Origin: Arcobacter sp.
Lineage (GTDB): Bacteria > Campylobacterota > Campylobacteria > Campylobacterales > Arcobacteraceae
Direction: 5' to 3'
Length of the DNA stretch: 64,000 bases
Assembly: GCA_020048055.1 (NCBI GenBank)
Contig: JAIFNA010000003.1
Coordinates: forward strand, 186,001-250,000
Position 1 is the first letter of the stretch; each line of letters begins with the position of its first letter. Shown in pieces: positions 8,026 through 18,030 of this stretch. The position numbers and the translations under genes were made by a program. The notes below the pieces were generated by a model that worked only from the letters and a program-made list of their open reading frames with translations, was not told where the DNA came from and made no database searches.

Positions 8026-8573
8026 CTAAAAGATGATGAGATTATAGACAAAAACTCATCTTTTGTTTTTTTATCTTTTTTAAATAAACCTCTAAGAGCT
8101 GAAGTTACAGTTGTTGAGCAAATCTTTTCAACCCCTCTCATCTCCATACACATATGTCTAGCATCAACAACAACAGCAACACCTTTTGGTTTTATTGCTT
8201 CATTGATAGCATCACAAATTTGCTCTGTTAATTGCTCTTGAATTTGAAGTCGTCTTGCAAAAACATCAACTACTCTAGGAATTTTGCTAAGTCCTACAAC
8301 TTTTCCATCAGGGATATAAGCAACATGAACTTTACCTATAATTGGAAGCATATGGTGTTCACACATACTATAAAATTCTATATCTTTAACAACAACCATC
8401 TCATCATTTGTAGTTGTAAAAAGTGCTTGATTTATGATTTCATGGGCATTTTGTTTGTAGCCACCACACATAAATTCCCAAGCTTTTCGAACCCTCTTTG
8501 GGGTGTCTTGCAAACCTTCTCTATTTAAATCTTCACCAATATGTTCTAATATTTTTTTAACTGCATTTTCCAT
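8019..8573 (-). CDS. folE: GTP cyclohydrolase I FolE
   Basis: This 184-residue protein is a typical FolE, which opens GTP to 7,8-dihydroneopterin triphosphate at the start of folate synthesis, or of queuosine synthesis via the same intermediate. Visible are the zinc and active-site motif [12 protein letters not shown] near residue 68, the VGLSKIPR loop near 93, and [11 protein letters not shown] near 138 providing the second zinc Cys and a catalytic Arg. Length and start are normal. It stands alone, convergent to the aminotransferase-like gene. Confidence 0.96.
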   Translation of the reverse strand: MENAVKKILEHIGEDLNREGLQDTPKRVRKAWEFMCGGYKQNAHEIINQALFTTTNDEMVVVKDIEFYSMCEHHMLPIIGKVHVAYIPDGKVVGLSKIPRVVDVFARRLQIQEQLTEQICDAINEAIKPKGVAVVVDARHMCMEMRGVEKICSTTVTSALRGLFKKDKKTKDEFLSIISSSFRK

Positions 8574-8632
8574 TTTTTACCTATAAATTATTTTTTAAAG
8601 TGCGATTGTAACAAAAAAGAAGTTCAAATTCA

Positions 8633-9739
8633 TCAAAACTTCTTCTCAAACATATATCCGACTTTAAACCTAAATGCCAAAAAATTCTCCAAAATTGCAA
8701 AAATAACAATAAAATTTATAAAACTACTACCACCATAACTAAAAAGAGGAAGTGGTATCCCAACAACAGGTGCAAAACCTATCACCATTAAGATATTTAC
8801 ACTCATATTAAAAAAAATAAGTAGTCCAATTCCTGTTGCAAAAACTGTAATCAAGTAGTCATTTTTATAATAAAAATTCATAAGCAACAAATAACAAACT
8901 AAAAGCAAATAGATAGCAACCAAACCAATTGCACCTAAAAAGCCATACCTCTCAACTACATAAGCAAAAATAAAATCGCTAGTTGCGATTGGTAAAAATT
9001 GTAACTGTGACTGCGTAGCATCTTCAGCCTCTTTACCCACTAGCCCTCCAGAACCAATAGCAATAACTGACTGCTGAACATGGTAACTAGGTTTTTCACT
9101 TAAAAAATCTGTAACTCTTTTCTTTTGATAATCTTTCATTCCGTACATATAAAAAAGTGGTCCAGCGATTGCTAGAAAAATAACGATTCCAACTAAAATT
9201 TTTTTATGAATTCCTGCAACAAAAAGTATCCCAAAACCAACAAGAGCCAGAACAAGCCCTGTTCCCAAATCTGGTTCAGTTGCAATAAGAATAAAAGGCA
9301 AAATAATAAAAAATGAAATATAGATAAACTCTTTTAGTCTGTATCCATCTTTAGGTGGTGGATTTTTATATATCAAAAAAGCCATCTGAAGGAGAAAAAT
9401 AGGCTTGAAAAGTTCTGAGGGCTGTATTGTTTGTCCAGTAAATGGTATCCCAATCCATCTAGTTGCACCCAGTCTGCTTTCGCCAATAATTAAAGTTGCC
9501 AAAAGTAGAACAATCCCAGACCAATAAAAAATTGGTACAAAATCGATTGTTTCCCGCAAAGGCAAAAGCAAAACAACTGTAAATAGAACACAAGCTACAA
9601 AGTAATAAATTAACTGCTTTTGTGATAACATCTCGCTTATTTCACCAACTAGAGTGTGAGACAAAATAATAAGTGGCAATATAAACAAGATTAGTTCATA
9701 ATTAAAGTGTGAAATTATTCGTTTATCAAAGAAATACAT
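8633..9739 (-). CDS. rodA: Peptidoglycan glycosyltransferase RodA (SEDS family)
   Basis: The 368-residue protein has about ten transmembrane segments and SEDS landmarks: GATRWIGIPF near residue 91, QPSELFK near 105, TEPDLGTG near 154, KPSYHVQQSVIAIGSGGL near 208 and PLPLFSYGGSSF near 324. RodA polymerises glycan strands with PBP2 in the elongasome. The short N-terminus and lack of an ftsW-like neighbourhood favour RodA over FtsW. It is divergent from the RluD-type gene, with 40 bases between starts. Confidence 0.9.
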   Translation of the reverse strand: MYFFDKRIISHFNYELILFILPLIILSHTLVGEISEMLSQKQLIYYFVACVLFTVVLLLPLRETIDFVPIFYWSGIVLLLATLIIGESRLGATRWIGIPFTGQTIQPSELFKPIFLLQMAFLIYKNPPPKDGYRLKEFIYISFFIILPFILIATEPDLGTGLVLALVGFGILFVAGIHKKILVGIVIFLAIAGPLFYMYGMKDYQKKRVTDFLSEKPSYHVQQSVIAIGSGGLVGKEAEDATQSQLQFLPIATSDFIFAYVVERYGFLGAIGLVAIYLLLVCYLLLMNFYYKNDYLITVFATGIGLLIFFNMSVNILMVIGFAPVVGIPLPLFSYGGSSFINFIVIFAILENFLAFRFKVGYMFEKKF

Positions 9740-9779
9740 AGCGGAACAATACCCGAAATAGGCTGAAAGAAAATCAACA

Positions 9780-10781
9780 ATGAACCAAAATTACATATCA
9801 GACACAGAGGATAGACTAGATAAATTTTTATCTTCATCGCTCAATCAAACACGAAATCAAATCGATGCTTTAATCAAAAAAGGTTGTGTTTTAATAAACA
9901 AAAAAGTAGCACTTAAAAGTGGGCAAAAATTAAAAATTGGACAAAATATTGAGATAACTTTTCCAATTGCTGAACAAACAAAAAGTAGCTTTAGCCAGGA
10001 GGAAATTTTAAAGCTAGATGTAAAAATTATCTATGAAGATGAATACATTTTAGTCATAGATAAACCAATTGGATTGGTTGTCCACGATGCACCAAGTGTA
10101 CATGAGGCAACACTTGTAGATTGGTTAAAAGTAAAAAATATCTCCCTTTCAACATTAAGTGGTGAAGAGAGACATGGGATTGTTCATAGACTAGACAAAG
10201 GAACAAGTGGGCTTTTGGTTGTTGCTAAAACAAATGAAGCTCATCAAAAACTATCATCTCAACTAGAAGATAAAAGTATGGGGCGATATTATATAGCTTG
10301 TATAGACATACCCCTGAAAAATGACATTGTAGTTGAAAAACCAATTGGAAGAAATCCAAACCAAAGACTAAAGATGACGATTGTAAACGATGGAAAATTT
10401 GCAAAAACCGCTTTTAAAAAACTAATTGAAAATAAAAATACTGAAGATAATTCACATAAATATGAATTAATTTGCGCAAAACTATTTACAGGGAGAACTC
10501 ACCAAATTAGAGTCCATTTAGAATCTATCGGACGAAGGATACTTGGAGATGATTTATACGGTTTTAAGGGCAAAGATAGTAGTATAGAAAGAATTTTTTT
10601 GCACGCTTATAGCTTATATTTGCGTCATCCAATTACAAATGAAAGTTTTGAATTTGTGTCACCAATACCACAAAATATGCAAAACCTATTAAATAAAAAC
10701 TTTGATGAAGGAACAATGAATGAAAAAATTAATAAAGAGTTTATCTCTGCTTGTTTTACTGATACTAGCAACTGGATGTGA
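9780..10781 (+). CDS. RluA/RluD-family 23S rRNA pseudouridine synthase
   Basis: The 333-residue protein has an N-terminal S4 RNA-binding domain (residues about 10-70) and a RluA-type catalytic domain with HRLDKGTSGLLVVAKT near 140, whose Asp is the catalytic nucleophile, and GRTHQIRVHLESIGRRILGD near 238. It isomerises specific uridines of 23S rRNA; RluD-like activity is likely from the domain order. The last 20 codons are shared, in another frame, with the signal sequence of the next gene (62-base overlap), so its C-terminal tail beyond about residue 313 is atypical. Confidence 0.88.
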   Translation: MNQNYISDTEDRLDKFLSSSLNQTRNQIDALIKKGCVLINKKVALKSGQKLKIGQNIEITFPIAEQTKSSFSQEEILKLDVKIIYEDEYILVIDKPIGLVVHDAPSVHEATLVDWLKVKNISLSTLSGEERHGIVHRLDKGTSGLLVVAKTNEAHQKLSSQLEDKSMGRYYIACIDIPLKNDIVVEKPIGRNPNQRLKMTIVNDGKFAKTAFKKLIENKNTEDNSHKYELICAKLFTGRTHQIRVHLESIGRRILGDDLYGFKGKDSSIERIFLHAYSLYLRHPITNESFEFVSPIPQNMQNLLNKNFDEGTMNEKINKEFISACFTDTSNWM

Positions 10782-12036
10782 AACTGGTAAAAATCTTCAA
10801 ACACCGAGTAGCGAACCAAAGATTGATCCAAATATAGCTGTTGTGGATGTAAAAACATTCAAGATGATACAAGATATAAAAGCAGTAAGCCTTGAGTGGG
10901 TTGGTAGCTCAAAAGAGAATATCAATGGTTACCATATTTACAGAAAAGACCTTGATAAAACTGACTCAAGATTTGTAAGAGTTGGAACTGTTGAAGATAA
11001 ATATGCTAAGCACTTTGTTGATGACAACCTAGAGCCAAATAGCCAATACGCATATTGCATCTCTACAATTGGGGAAAATAATTTTGAATCAAATCCAAGT
11101 GATGCAAGAGCTATTAGGACCTATCCATTATTTGAATCTGTTGCATTTATTGATGCGTCGAGTAACTTGCCAAGAAAAGTAAGGGTTCAATGGCGACCTC
11201 ATGAATTAATATCAATCAAAGAGTATATTTTAGAAAAAAGCACTCCAACTGAAGCTGAGTGGAAACAACTTACAAAAGTTAACAACAGACTTAATGTTGA
11301 ATTTATAGATAAAGACTTAAAAGACAATGCAACATACAACTACAGAATTAAAGCGGTAAGTTTTGATGGTATAGAATCGCTTCCAAGTGACATAGCAACC
11401 GCTACGACCAAAGCACTTCCTTTAGCAATTGGCGGACTTGAAGCAACCCAAAACGAACCCCAAAAAATTATTTTAAAATGGTCACCAACAACACAAAAAG
11501 ATGCGATTGCTTATAACATCTATGTAAGTAATGATGCAGAAAAAGGATTTAAACTTATCCATAAGGCTTCATTAAGTGACAATACATTTGAACATAGCAT
11601 AACCGAAAATGACAAGACAAATTATTACAAAATTACAACTCTTGACAAAGATGCTCTTGAAACAGATATAAAACTTTTAGCACCAACTATGGGAAAAACT
11701 CTTTCGGCACCGCTTCAACCAACAATTACTCTAGCTCAAATAAATACAAGTGGTGTGATTTTAAATTGGACAAAAGGTGACGAAAGAGCTGTTTCATATA
11801 ATGTTTATAAGAAAGTAAGAGAGAGTTTTTTTAGATCAAGTGAAACAATGATTAAAGATACTAAAGCCCTAAGAGTTGAAGACCCTGAGGTTATAAGAGG
11901 TATTGACTACTCATACGAAATAGAGGCTGTTGATAAATTTGGTCTTGTATCAAAAAGAACAAAACCAGCCACACTAACTATGCCAAAATTAATCGAGCAA
12001 AAACCAGAACCAAAACAAACACAATCTCAAAACTAA
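10720..12036 (+). CDS. Fibronectin type III repeat lipoprotein
   Basis: The 438-residue product begins with a lipoprotein signal sequence ending in the lipobox LATGC (Cys near residue 20). The mature part contains about four fibronectin type III-like repeats of roughly 90 residues, each with a pattern such as WxxS...Y.IYRK...Y.I.A (for example SLEWVGSS near 58, VQWRPHEL near 155, LKWSPTTQ near 250, LNWTKGDE near 347). Such proteins are envelope-anchored and probably bind partners or polymers; no enzymatic domain is seen. AAGGA precedes the ATG. It lies between the pseudouridine synthase and trmB. Confidence 0.82.
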   Translation: MKKLIKSLSLLVLLILATGCETGKNLQTPSSEPKIDPNIAVVDVKTFKMIQDIKAVSLEWVGSSKENINGYHIYRKDLDKTDSRFVRVGTVEDKYAKHFVDDNLEPNSQYAYCISTIGENNFESNPSDARAIRTYPLFESVAFIDASSNLPRKVRVQWRPHELISIKEYILEKSTPTEAEWKQLTKVNNRLNVEFIDKDLKDNATYNYRIKAVSFDGIESLPSDIATATTKALPLAIGGLEATQNEPQKIILKWSPTTQKDAIAYNIYVSNDAEKGFKLIHKASLSDNTFEHSITENDKTNYYKITTLDKDALETDIKLLAPTMGKTLSAPLQPTITLAQINTSGVILNWTKGDERAVSYNVYKKVRESFFRSSETMIKDTKALRVEDPEVIRGIDYSYEIEAVDKFGLVSKRTKPATLTMPKLIEQKPEPKQTQSQN

Positions 12037-12047
12037 GATAATTCAGA

Positions 12048-13226
12048 ATGCCTCATATTATCACCAAAAAACACACTAACCTAAAAACTCCATCTTCAAA
12101 AGATGGGGTTAACTTTAACTTTATTGCTACCAACCCAAAAGAAGATAAAATATCTGTTACCGTTGATGGGAAAACTTTTTTACTTACAAAACTAGAAAAA
12201 AATGGAAATCATCTTATAAAACTTGATGTAACAACACGAGTAACACCAATAAGCATTGCAAAACAAGCGTTAAAAGCATATAGTGAACTAACAAATTGTG
12301 AAATTATCTCATCAAATATAGCGCAAAGCAAAACAAAACTTGAACCGCAAAAAGAATATTTAAAAGATATAAGTTACTTTGTTGAGGATTTCAAAACAAC
12401 AAAAGAAGTTTGTGTTGAAGTTGGTTTTGGAAGTGGAAGACACCTTTTGTATCAAGCAAAAACAAATCCAAATAAACTTTATATTGGACTTGAAATTCAT
12501 ACTCCCTCGATTGAACAAGTTTTAAAACAAGTACGAATTGAAAATATTGAAAATATTTTGGTTGTAAATTATGATGCGAGATTGTTTTTGGAATTTATTG
12601 CTTCAAATTCAATAAACCAAATATTTGTCCATTTTCCTGTTCCTTGGGATAAAAAACCCCATCGTCGTGTTATGAGCTTAGAGTTTATAAATGAAGCTTT
12701 ACGGGTTTTAAATATTGAGGGTTCACTTGAACTTAGAACCGATAGTCCACTTTACTACGAATACTCAAAAGAGCTATATGAAAACTATCGAGAAAAAAGC
12801 ATTATCTCGAAAAACCAAGATTTAGAGATAAGTAGCAAATATGAAGACAGATGGAAAAGGATGGGTAAAGATATTTGGAATTTGACAATATATGCAGATA
12901 AACTTTCAAAAGAAATTGCTTTAGAGAAAAATTTCACATTTGATATCAAAAATAGCTACACTTTTGATAAGTTAGTAGAGAAATTACCAGCCAAACCAAT
13001 AGTAGGTGAAGATTTTATGTTTCATTTTTCCCATCCATTTAAAATAAGTGAAACAAGTGGAATTATCCATGTTAGCATGGGTAGCTTTAATAAACCATTC
13101 TCAATTTATCTATTTGTAAATGGTGAAAAAATTTCATACTTTATAACCCTTCCAGTACCAACAAGCTCAAACCATAAAGCACATAAACAAATAATGAAAA
13201 TACTAAAAGATGAGGATACAAAGTGA
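12048..13226 (+). CDS. trmB: tRNA (guanine-N7)-methyltransferase TrmB
   Basis: The 392-residue protein is the long Campylobacterota form of TrmB, which makes m7G46 in the variable loop of tRNA. The central catalytic domain shows the SAM motif EVGFGSGRHLLYQAK near residue 124 and the family motif HFPVPWDKKPHRRV near 199. About 115 residues precede and about 130 follow this core, as in relatives from this phylum. Its stop overlaps the ftsE start (GTGA). Confidence 0.93.
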   Translation: MPHIITKKHTNLKTPSSKDGVNFNFIATNPKEDKISVTVDGKTFLLTKLEKNGNHLIKLDVTTRVTPISIAKQALKAYSELTNCEIISSNIAQSKTKLEPQKEYLKDISYFVEDFKTTKEVCVEVGFGSGRHLLYQAKTNPNKLYIGLEIHTPSIEQVLKQVRIENIENILVVNYDARLFLEFIASNSINQIFVHFPVPWDKKPHRRVMSLEFINEALRVLNIEGSLELRTDSPLYYEYSKELYENYREKSIISKNQDLEISSKYEDRWKRMGKDIWNLTIYADKLSKEIALEKNFTFDIKNSYTFDKLVEKLPAKPIVGEDFMFHFSHPFKISETSGIIHVSMGSFNKPFSIYLFVNGEKISYFITLPVPTSSNHKAHKQIMKILKDEDTK

Positions 13227-13882
13227 TACACGCAAATAATTTATGCCTTAGCTATGATGGTAAAAAAGATATTATCCATAATGGAAGATTTCATATTAAA
13301 GAAAAAGATTTTGTATTTATTACAGGCTCAAGCGGAAGTGGAAAATCTACACTTTTAAAATCATTTTATGGCGGGATTGATCCACGAAATGGGACGCTTC
13401 TTATCAATAAAATCAATATGCAAAAAGCTGGGAAAAGTCAAATTAGGGCACTTAGAAAAAATATTGGTATCATTTTTCAAGACTACAAACTTATTAAAGA
13501 GTACACAGTTGAAGAAAATATAATGTTACCACTTCAACTAAATGATTATAACGACAAAAAATCATTAGAACAAGCAAAAAAACTATTAAAACATGTAAAA
13601 TTAACCCAAAAAGGACATTTTTTTCCAGATGAACTTAGTGGTGGAGAACAACAAAGAGCAGCTGTTGGAAGAGCCTTAGCGCACAATCCAAAACTGATTT
13701 TAGCAGATGAACCAACTGGAAATCTTGATGATTATTCAGCTGAACTTGTGTGGAGTTTACTTAGAAAAGCAAATGAGCAATTAGGGATAACAGTTGTTGT
13801 TGTAACGCACCGAATTCCAGATAATTTTGGACTAAGTTATAGAAAGTTTGATCTTTTATCGGGAGAAATTTATGAGTCTTAA
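13223..13882 (+). CDS. ftsE: Cell-division ABC ATPase FtsE
   Basis: The 219-residue ABC ATPase carries Walker [10 protein letters not shown] near residue 36, the Q-loop at FQDYKL near 87, the signature [15 protein letters not shown] near 138, and Walker [13 protein letters not shown] near 160. With FtsX it forms the divisome ABC complex that couples cytoplasmic ATP hydrolysis to activation of periplasmic cell-wall hydrolases. It starts with GTG, with GAGG seven bases upstream, overlapping the trmB stop, and its end overlaps ftsX. The order ftsE-ftsX-M23 gene confirms identity over other LolD/MacB-like ATPases. Confidence 0.92.
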   Translation: MIHANNLCLSYDGKKDIIHNGRFHIKEKDFVFITGSSGSGKSTLLKSFYGGIDPRNGTLLINKINMQKAGKSQIRALRKNIGIIFQDYKLIKEYTVEENIMLPLQLNDYNDKKSLEQAKKLLKHVKLTQKGHFFPDELSGGEQQRAAVGRALAHNPKLILADEPTGNLDDYSAELVWSLLRKANEQLGITVVVVTHRIPDNFGLSYRKFDLLSGEIYES

Positions 13883-14687
13883 AAGATTTTTATCATTTAG
13901 TTTACCACTTATTATTATGCTATTTTCATTTGCTATTTATGTATCAATTTCAAAAATGATTACATCGTATGAGCAAACAATTACAAACGATTATTCAATA
14001 GTAATTGTAAGCACAACACCAACAACCAAGGAGGCTGTTGAAGATTCAATCTCATTTAATCTAAAAGATATGAAAACAATATCAAGATATGAAATTTTGG
14101 CTGATTTAAAAAAAGATTTAACAGATGGCTCTTTTGCCCTGCTTCAAGTAAAATTACCATATTTTTATACTCTAACACTAAGTGAATTTCCAACTTCATC
14201 TGCATTAGATCAAATTAAAAAAGAACTTTTAGCCATCAACGGCATGAAATCTGTTGAGACATTTTCAAAAGATCACGACAATGTTTACTCTTTATTTTTA
14301 TTTACAAAATCAGTAACTGCGACAATGCTTGTATTTATGATTATTTTCACCCTTTTCATAATCTCGAATCAGATAAATCTATGGTTTTATGAACATTCAG
14401 AAAGATTACACATTATCAATCTTCATGGTGGCTCTTTACTCTTTGGAGCAAAACCAATTATAAAACTAGCACTTATCAGTGGCTTATTTGCTGGGGCTGT
14501 TGTTATTGGGGCTGTTTTTTACATTCACGAAAATTATTCAATTATTTTTGAGCCAGAAATATCAAAACTAATTACACAAAGTGCAATAATTTACACACCA
14601 ATTGAGGTAGGAACAGTGATATTTTTATCACTATTTATCTCATTTGCTACTGTATTTGGCGTACTTATAAAACACAGGTTTAAATAG
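13872..14687 (+). CDS. ftsX: Cell-division membrane protein FtsX
   Basis: The 271-residue protein has the FtsX topology: one N-terminal transmembrane helix (about residues 6-27), a periplasmic domain of roughly 120 residues, then three helices near 155, 200 and 245. It transmits FtsE ATPase cycles to periplasmic hydrolase activators. I choose the ATG at 13872, preceded by GGGAGAAATTT, over an in-frame codon eight triplets earlier, giving an 11-base overlap with ftsE. The sequence is diverged, but gene order supports it. Confidence 0.88.
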   Translation: MSLKRFLSFSLPLIIMLFSFAIYVSISKMITSYEQTITNDYSIVIVSTTPTTKEAVEDSISFNLKDMKTISRYEILADLKKDLTDGSFALLQVKLPYFYTLTLSEFPTSSALDQIKKELLAINGMKSVETFSKDHDNVYSLFLFTKSVTATMLVFMIIFTLFIISNQINLWFYEHSERLHIINLHGGSLLFGAKPIIKLALISGLFAGAVVIGAVFYIHENYSIIFEPEISKLITQSAIIYTPIEVGTVIFLSLFISFATVFGVLIKHRFK

Positions 14688-14690
14688 TTG

Positions 14691-16043
14691 ATGGCGAAAT
14701 TTTTATTTTTACCTATTATTATTTTTGGATTTTTATTTGGTGCTGATATTAAAAAGATTGAGCAAAAAATTATCTATAACAAATCAATACTCGACCAAAC
14801 AAAAGAAGCCAAAAATCAAACAAATAGCAAAATAAAAATTTTAGCAAACGAACTAAGCAAAGAGGAGGAAGTTTTTGAGCAATTACAAACAAATCTCAAT
14901 ACAATCTCAACAAAAATTTCTGCAAATAAAAATCAGTTACAAACTGCAAAAGTGACAATTAATGAACTCAATCAAAAATCAAAAACAATTGAGCAATATA
15001 TAGCTTATGTTGAAAATAGTATTGTATCTTCAGTTGTAGACAAATACACAATGACTCTTGGTAAAAATATCATCAATAAAAAATCAGCAAAGGATATTGT
15101 AGAAAAAGAGAAAATGCAACTTATATTTGAAAACTCTAAAGATGCCATTATGAAATCTAATCTTCAATATTTTCAAGTAACAACTCTTAAAAACGAAAAT
15201 GATGCAAAACGCAAAAATTTAGAAAGCTTTATCTCGAGTGGTGAAGCTGAAGAGAAAAAATATAGCGAACTTAAAAAAGAAAAAGAGGTAAAAGTATCAA
15301 CCCTAAAAGAGAAGCACAAAAGCTACCAACAAGAACTAAAAGCTATCGTAAAGCAACAAAATGATTTAAGCAGACTTCTTACACAACTAAATATCGTAAA
15401 AGAAACTGAACTGGAAAAAATCAAAAAAGAGGAAATTAGAAGAAAAAAAGAGGAGCTTAAAAGAGCAAAAGCAGAAGAGCTAAGGCTAGCCAAAGAGAAA
15501 AAATCAAAAACAGATCCAGTACAAATTAGCCAAATAACAAAAGAGCAACAAATAAATTCAAAAGATATAAAAATACTTTCAAAAGAGATATTAGAAAATG
15601 ATGCGGATATGAAAGTAAGAAACATAGGGGATACAAATCAAGGGGTAAAAACTATATCATCTGCTGGGATAAAAATTCAAGCGCCTCTAAGTTCATACAC
15701 TGTGGTAAAGAAATTTGGTGAATATTTTGATCCTATTTATAAAATCAAACTGCACAACGATTCAGTTACGCTAAAATCAAATGGACAAAATGACAAAGTT
15801 TATAGTGCATTAAAAGGTCAAGTTGTTTATGCAAAAAACGATGCTGGGTCTTTAGGAAATGTAGTTATTTTAAAACATCCTGGTGATATACACACAATAT
15901 ACTCAAGGCTTAGTCAAATTGCACCAACAATAACAGTTGGCAGAGCAATACCACAAGGCTATGTAGTTGGTCGAATTGAAGATACACTCGTCTTTCAAGC
16001 AACAAAAAGCAATCGTTACCTAAATCCAGAGGAGTTATTTTGA
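14691..16043 (+). CDS. EnvC-like murein hydrolase activator (degenerate M23/LytM domain)
   Basis: The 450-residue protein starts with a signal peptide (MAKFLFLPIIIFGFLFG), continues as a long coiled coil (about residues 20-300, rich in Lys/Glu) and ends in a LytM/M23 domain (about 325-450). Zinc-binding residues expected in active M23 enzymes (H-x3-D and H-x-H) are not present: the corresponding places read KLHNDSV and IYSRLS. This matches EnvC, which lacks catalytic zinc and activates amidases when FtsEX pulls on its coiled coil. Directly after ftsX, with the ATG three bases past the stop; an in-frame TTG is ignored. Its stop overlaps the next start. Confidence 0.87.
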   Translation: MAKFLFLPIIIFGFLFGADIKKIEQKIIYNKSILDQTKEAKNQTNSKIKILANELSKEEEVFEQLQTNLNTISTKISANKNQLQTAKVTINELNQKSKTIEQYIAYVENSIVSSVVDKYTMTLGKNIINKKSAKDIVEKEKMQLIFENSKDAIMKSNLQYFQVTTLKNENDAKRKNLESFISSGEAEEKKYSELKKEKEVKVSTLKEKHKSYQQELKAIVKQQNDLSRLLTQLNIVKETELEKIKKEEIRRKKEELKRAKAEELRLAKEKKSKTDPVQISQITKEQQINSKDIKILSKEILENDADMKVRNIGDTNQGVKTISSAGIKIQAPLSSYTVVKKFGEYFDPIYKIKLHNDSVTLKSNGQNDKVYSALKGQVVYAKNDAGSLGNVVILKHPGDIHTIYSRLSQIAPTITVGRAIPQGYVVGRIEDTLVFQATKSNRYLNPEELF

Positions 16044-17017
16044 AAGCATTAGCCTTATTTAGTGGTGGACTTGATTCTACACTTGCCATGAAAGTTATAA
16101 TAGACCAAGGGATTGAAGTTATAGCTATCCATGTTGACACTGGCTTTGGCTCGATTGGTGATAGAGTAAGCTATATGAAAAGAATGTGTGAACATATTGG
16201 AGCAAAATTTGAAATTTTGAATCTACAAGAAGCTTATCTTGAAGAGGTTTTATTTGAACCAAAATATGGCTATGGAAACAACTTCAATCCTTGTATAGAT
16301 TGTCATGGTTTTATGTTTCGCCACACAAGTAAATTATTAGAAAAATACGATGCTTCTTTTATGATAAGTGGTGAAGTTGTGGGGCAACGCCCAATGAGTC
16401 AAACAAAAGATGCAATGTTAAGGGTTCAAAAACTAAGCGGAAGTGAAGAACTTGTTGTCCGACCACTTAGTGGAAAATTGCTTCCTCCAACAAAACCAGA
16501 ACTTGAAGGGTGGATAAAAAGGGAGAATTTACTTGATTTTTGGGGAAGGGGTAGAAGTCGCCAATTCAAATTTGCAAAAGAGATTGGACTCGAAAATTTT
16601 GAACACCCATCTGGTGGATGCCTGCTTACAGATGTTCAATTTAGTGCAAGGTTAAGAGATTTTGTTGCAAACGATACCCTTGAAGTTGATGATATTGATA
16701 CATTAAAAATTGGTAGACAACTAAGGCTTCCAGATGGAGCTAAACTTGTTATTGGGAGAAAACAAGAGGAAAATATGATACTTGAAGCAACAAAAAGTAA
16801 AAAATACTTAAAAGGTAGAATTGTAGATGCAACGGGACCTTTTGTTTTATTGTCAAAAAATGCAAGTGAAAGTGATAAAAAACTAGCTGGTGATTTTATT
16901 GTAACTTACGGCAAAACAGAATCCAATAAAGTTTACGAAATCAACTTTGGTGAGCTTATCATTACTGGAATTAGGCTAGAAAACAAAGACGCAATGCAAC
17001 CTTATATTCTAATGTAA
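16040..17017 (+). CDS. PP-loop ATPase, tRNA thiolase-like (MnmA/ThiI-related) with DUF814-like C-terminus
   Basis: The 325-residue protein opens with the adenylating PP-loop ALFSGGLDST (residues 5-14). Two cysteines in NPCIDCHGF near residue 93 and a further Cys in GGCLLTD near 195 resemble the pairs used in MnmA/ThiI/TtuA-type sulfur transfer. The last 110 residues (from about KIGRQLRLPDGAK) look like an RNA-binding extension of the NFACT-R/DUF814 kind. The likely role is ATP-dependent modification of tRNA, probably thiolation; the target is unknown and this is not canonical MnmA. The start is TTG overlapping the EnvC-like stop. Confidence 0.72.
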   Translation: MKALALFSGGLDSTLAMKVIIDQGIEVIAIHVDTGFGSIGDRVSYMKRMCEHIGAKFEILNLQEAYLEEVLFEPKYGYGNNFNPCIDCHGFMFRHTSKLLEKYDASFMISGEVVGQRPMSQTKDAMLRVQKLSGSEELVVRPLSGKLLPPTKPELEGWIKRENLLDFWGRGRSRQFKFAKEIGLENFEHPSGGCLLTDVQFSARLRDFVANDTLEVDDIDTLKIGRQLRLPDGAKLVIGRKQEENMILEATKSKKYLKGRIVDATGPFVLLSKNASESDKKLAGDFIVTYGKTESNKVYEINFGELIITGIRLENKDAMQPYILM

Positions 17018-17138
17018 ATATTAATTGATTTTCTCATGAAAAGGAATTGCTAGCCTAACTAGTTTCTAATTTTATCTCATTTGAAATCTATCTTCGCTAT
17101 CCTTTTCCCCTAGAAATCATACAAAGTCAGGTAAAAAA

Positions 17139-18029
17139 ATGTCAAATAATAAATTTTTCGGTGCGCATGTAAGTGCTAGTGGTGGTGTCCAAAATGCACC
17201 TTTAAATGCGATTGCTATTGGTGCAAAAGCTTTTGCCTTGTTTACAAAAAATCAAAAAAGATGGGAAGGGACTCCGCTTGATTCCAAAACACTCGATGAA
17301 TGGTTTAAAAATCTTGAATTCAGTGGAATTTTGCCAAAACATATCCTTCCGCATGATAGTTATCTTATAAATCTTGGACATCATGATAGTGATAGTTTAG
17401 AAAAAAGTAGAGTTGCCTTTATAGATGAGATTAGACGATGTGAAACTTTAGGACTTGATAGATTAAATTTTCACCCAGGTAGTCACCTTCAAAAGTTTGG
17501 CAAAAAAGATCCTAATCTTGATGAGCTTACTTATAGTGCCGAAATAGAGTGTCTTGAAACTATCTCAGAATCTATAAACATAGCACTTGATAAAACAAAT
17601 GGTGTGATTGCTGTTATTGAAAATACAGCTGGTCAAGGTAGTAACCTTGGATATAAATTTGAACATCTTGCTTATATCATAGATAAAGTTGAAGATAAAA
17701 GTCGTATTGGCGTATGTATAGATACTTGCCATATGTTTACAGCAGGTTATGACATAAGAACAAAAGAGGCTTATGATAAAACTTGGAAAGAGTTTGATAA
17801 AGTTGTGGGGCGAGAATTTTTAAAAGGTATGCATATAAACGACAGTAAACCGCCACTTGGAGCTAAAGTTGACCGCCATGAAAGTTTAGGACTTGGATAT
17901 ATTGGGATTGATGCTTTTAGCTTTATCGCAAACGATGAAAGAATGGATGATATTCCACTCATCTTAGAAACTCCAAATGAAGAGCTTTGGAAAGATGAGA
18001 TAAAAAAACTATACTCGTTAGTTAAATAA
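17139..18029 (+). CDS. nfo: Endonuclease IV Nfo (AP endonuclease)
   Basis: The 296-residue TIM-barrel protein has the AP endonuclease family 2 signatures: GAHVSASGG at the N-terminus, LNFHPGSH near residue 108, [14 protein letters not shown] near 158, [15 protein letters not shown] near 190 and [10 protein letters not shown] near 228, together holding the three zinc ions. It incises abasic sites in base excision repair. Length is normal. A 121-base gap separates it from the PP-loop gene; a promoter probably lies there but no clear motif was chosen. Confidence 0.96.
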   Translation: MSNNKFFGAHVSASGGVQNAPLNAIAIGAKAFALFTKNQKRWEGTPLDSKTLDEWFKNLEFSGILPKHILPHDSYLINLGHHDSDSLEKSRVAFIDEIRRCETLGLDRLNFHPGSHLQKFGKKDPNLDELTYSAEIECLETISESINIALDKTNGVIAVIENTAGQGSNLGYKFEHLAYIIDKVEDKSRIGVCIDTCHMFTAGYDIRTKEAYDKTWKEFDKVVGREFLKGMHINDSKPPLGAKVDRHESLGLGYIGIDAFSFIANDERMDDIPLILETPNEELWKDEIKKLYSLVK

Positions 18030-18030
18030 T

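Noticed and set aside
8232-8528. A 98-codon plus-strand frame opposite folE
   Set aside because: It is the antisense shadow of folE, with no ribosome site or recognisable protein features.
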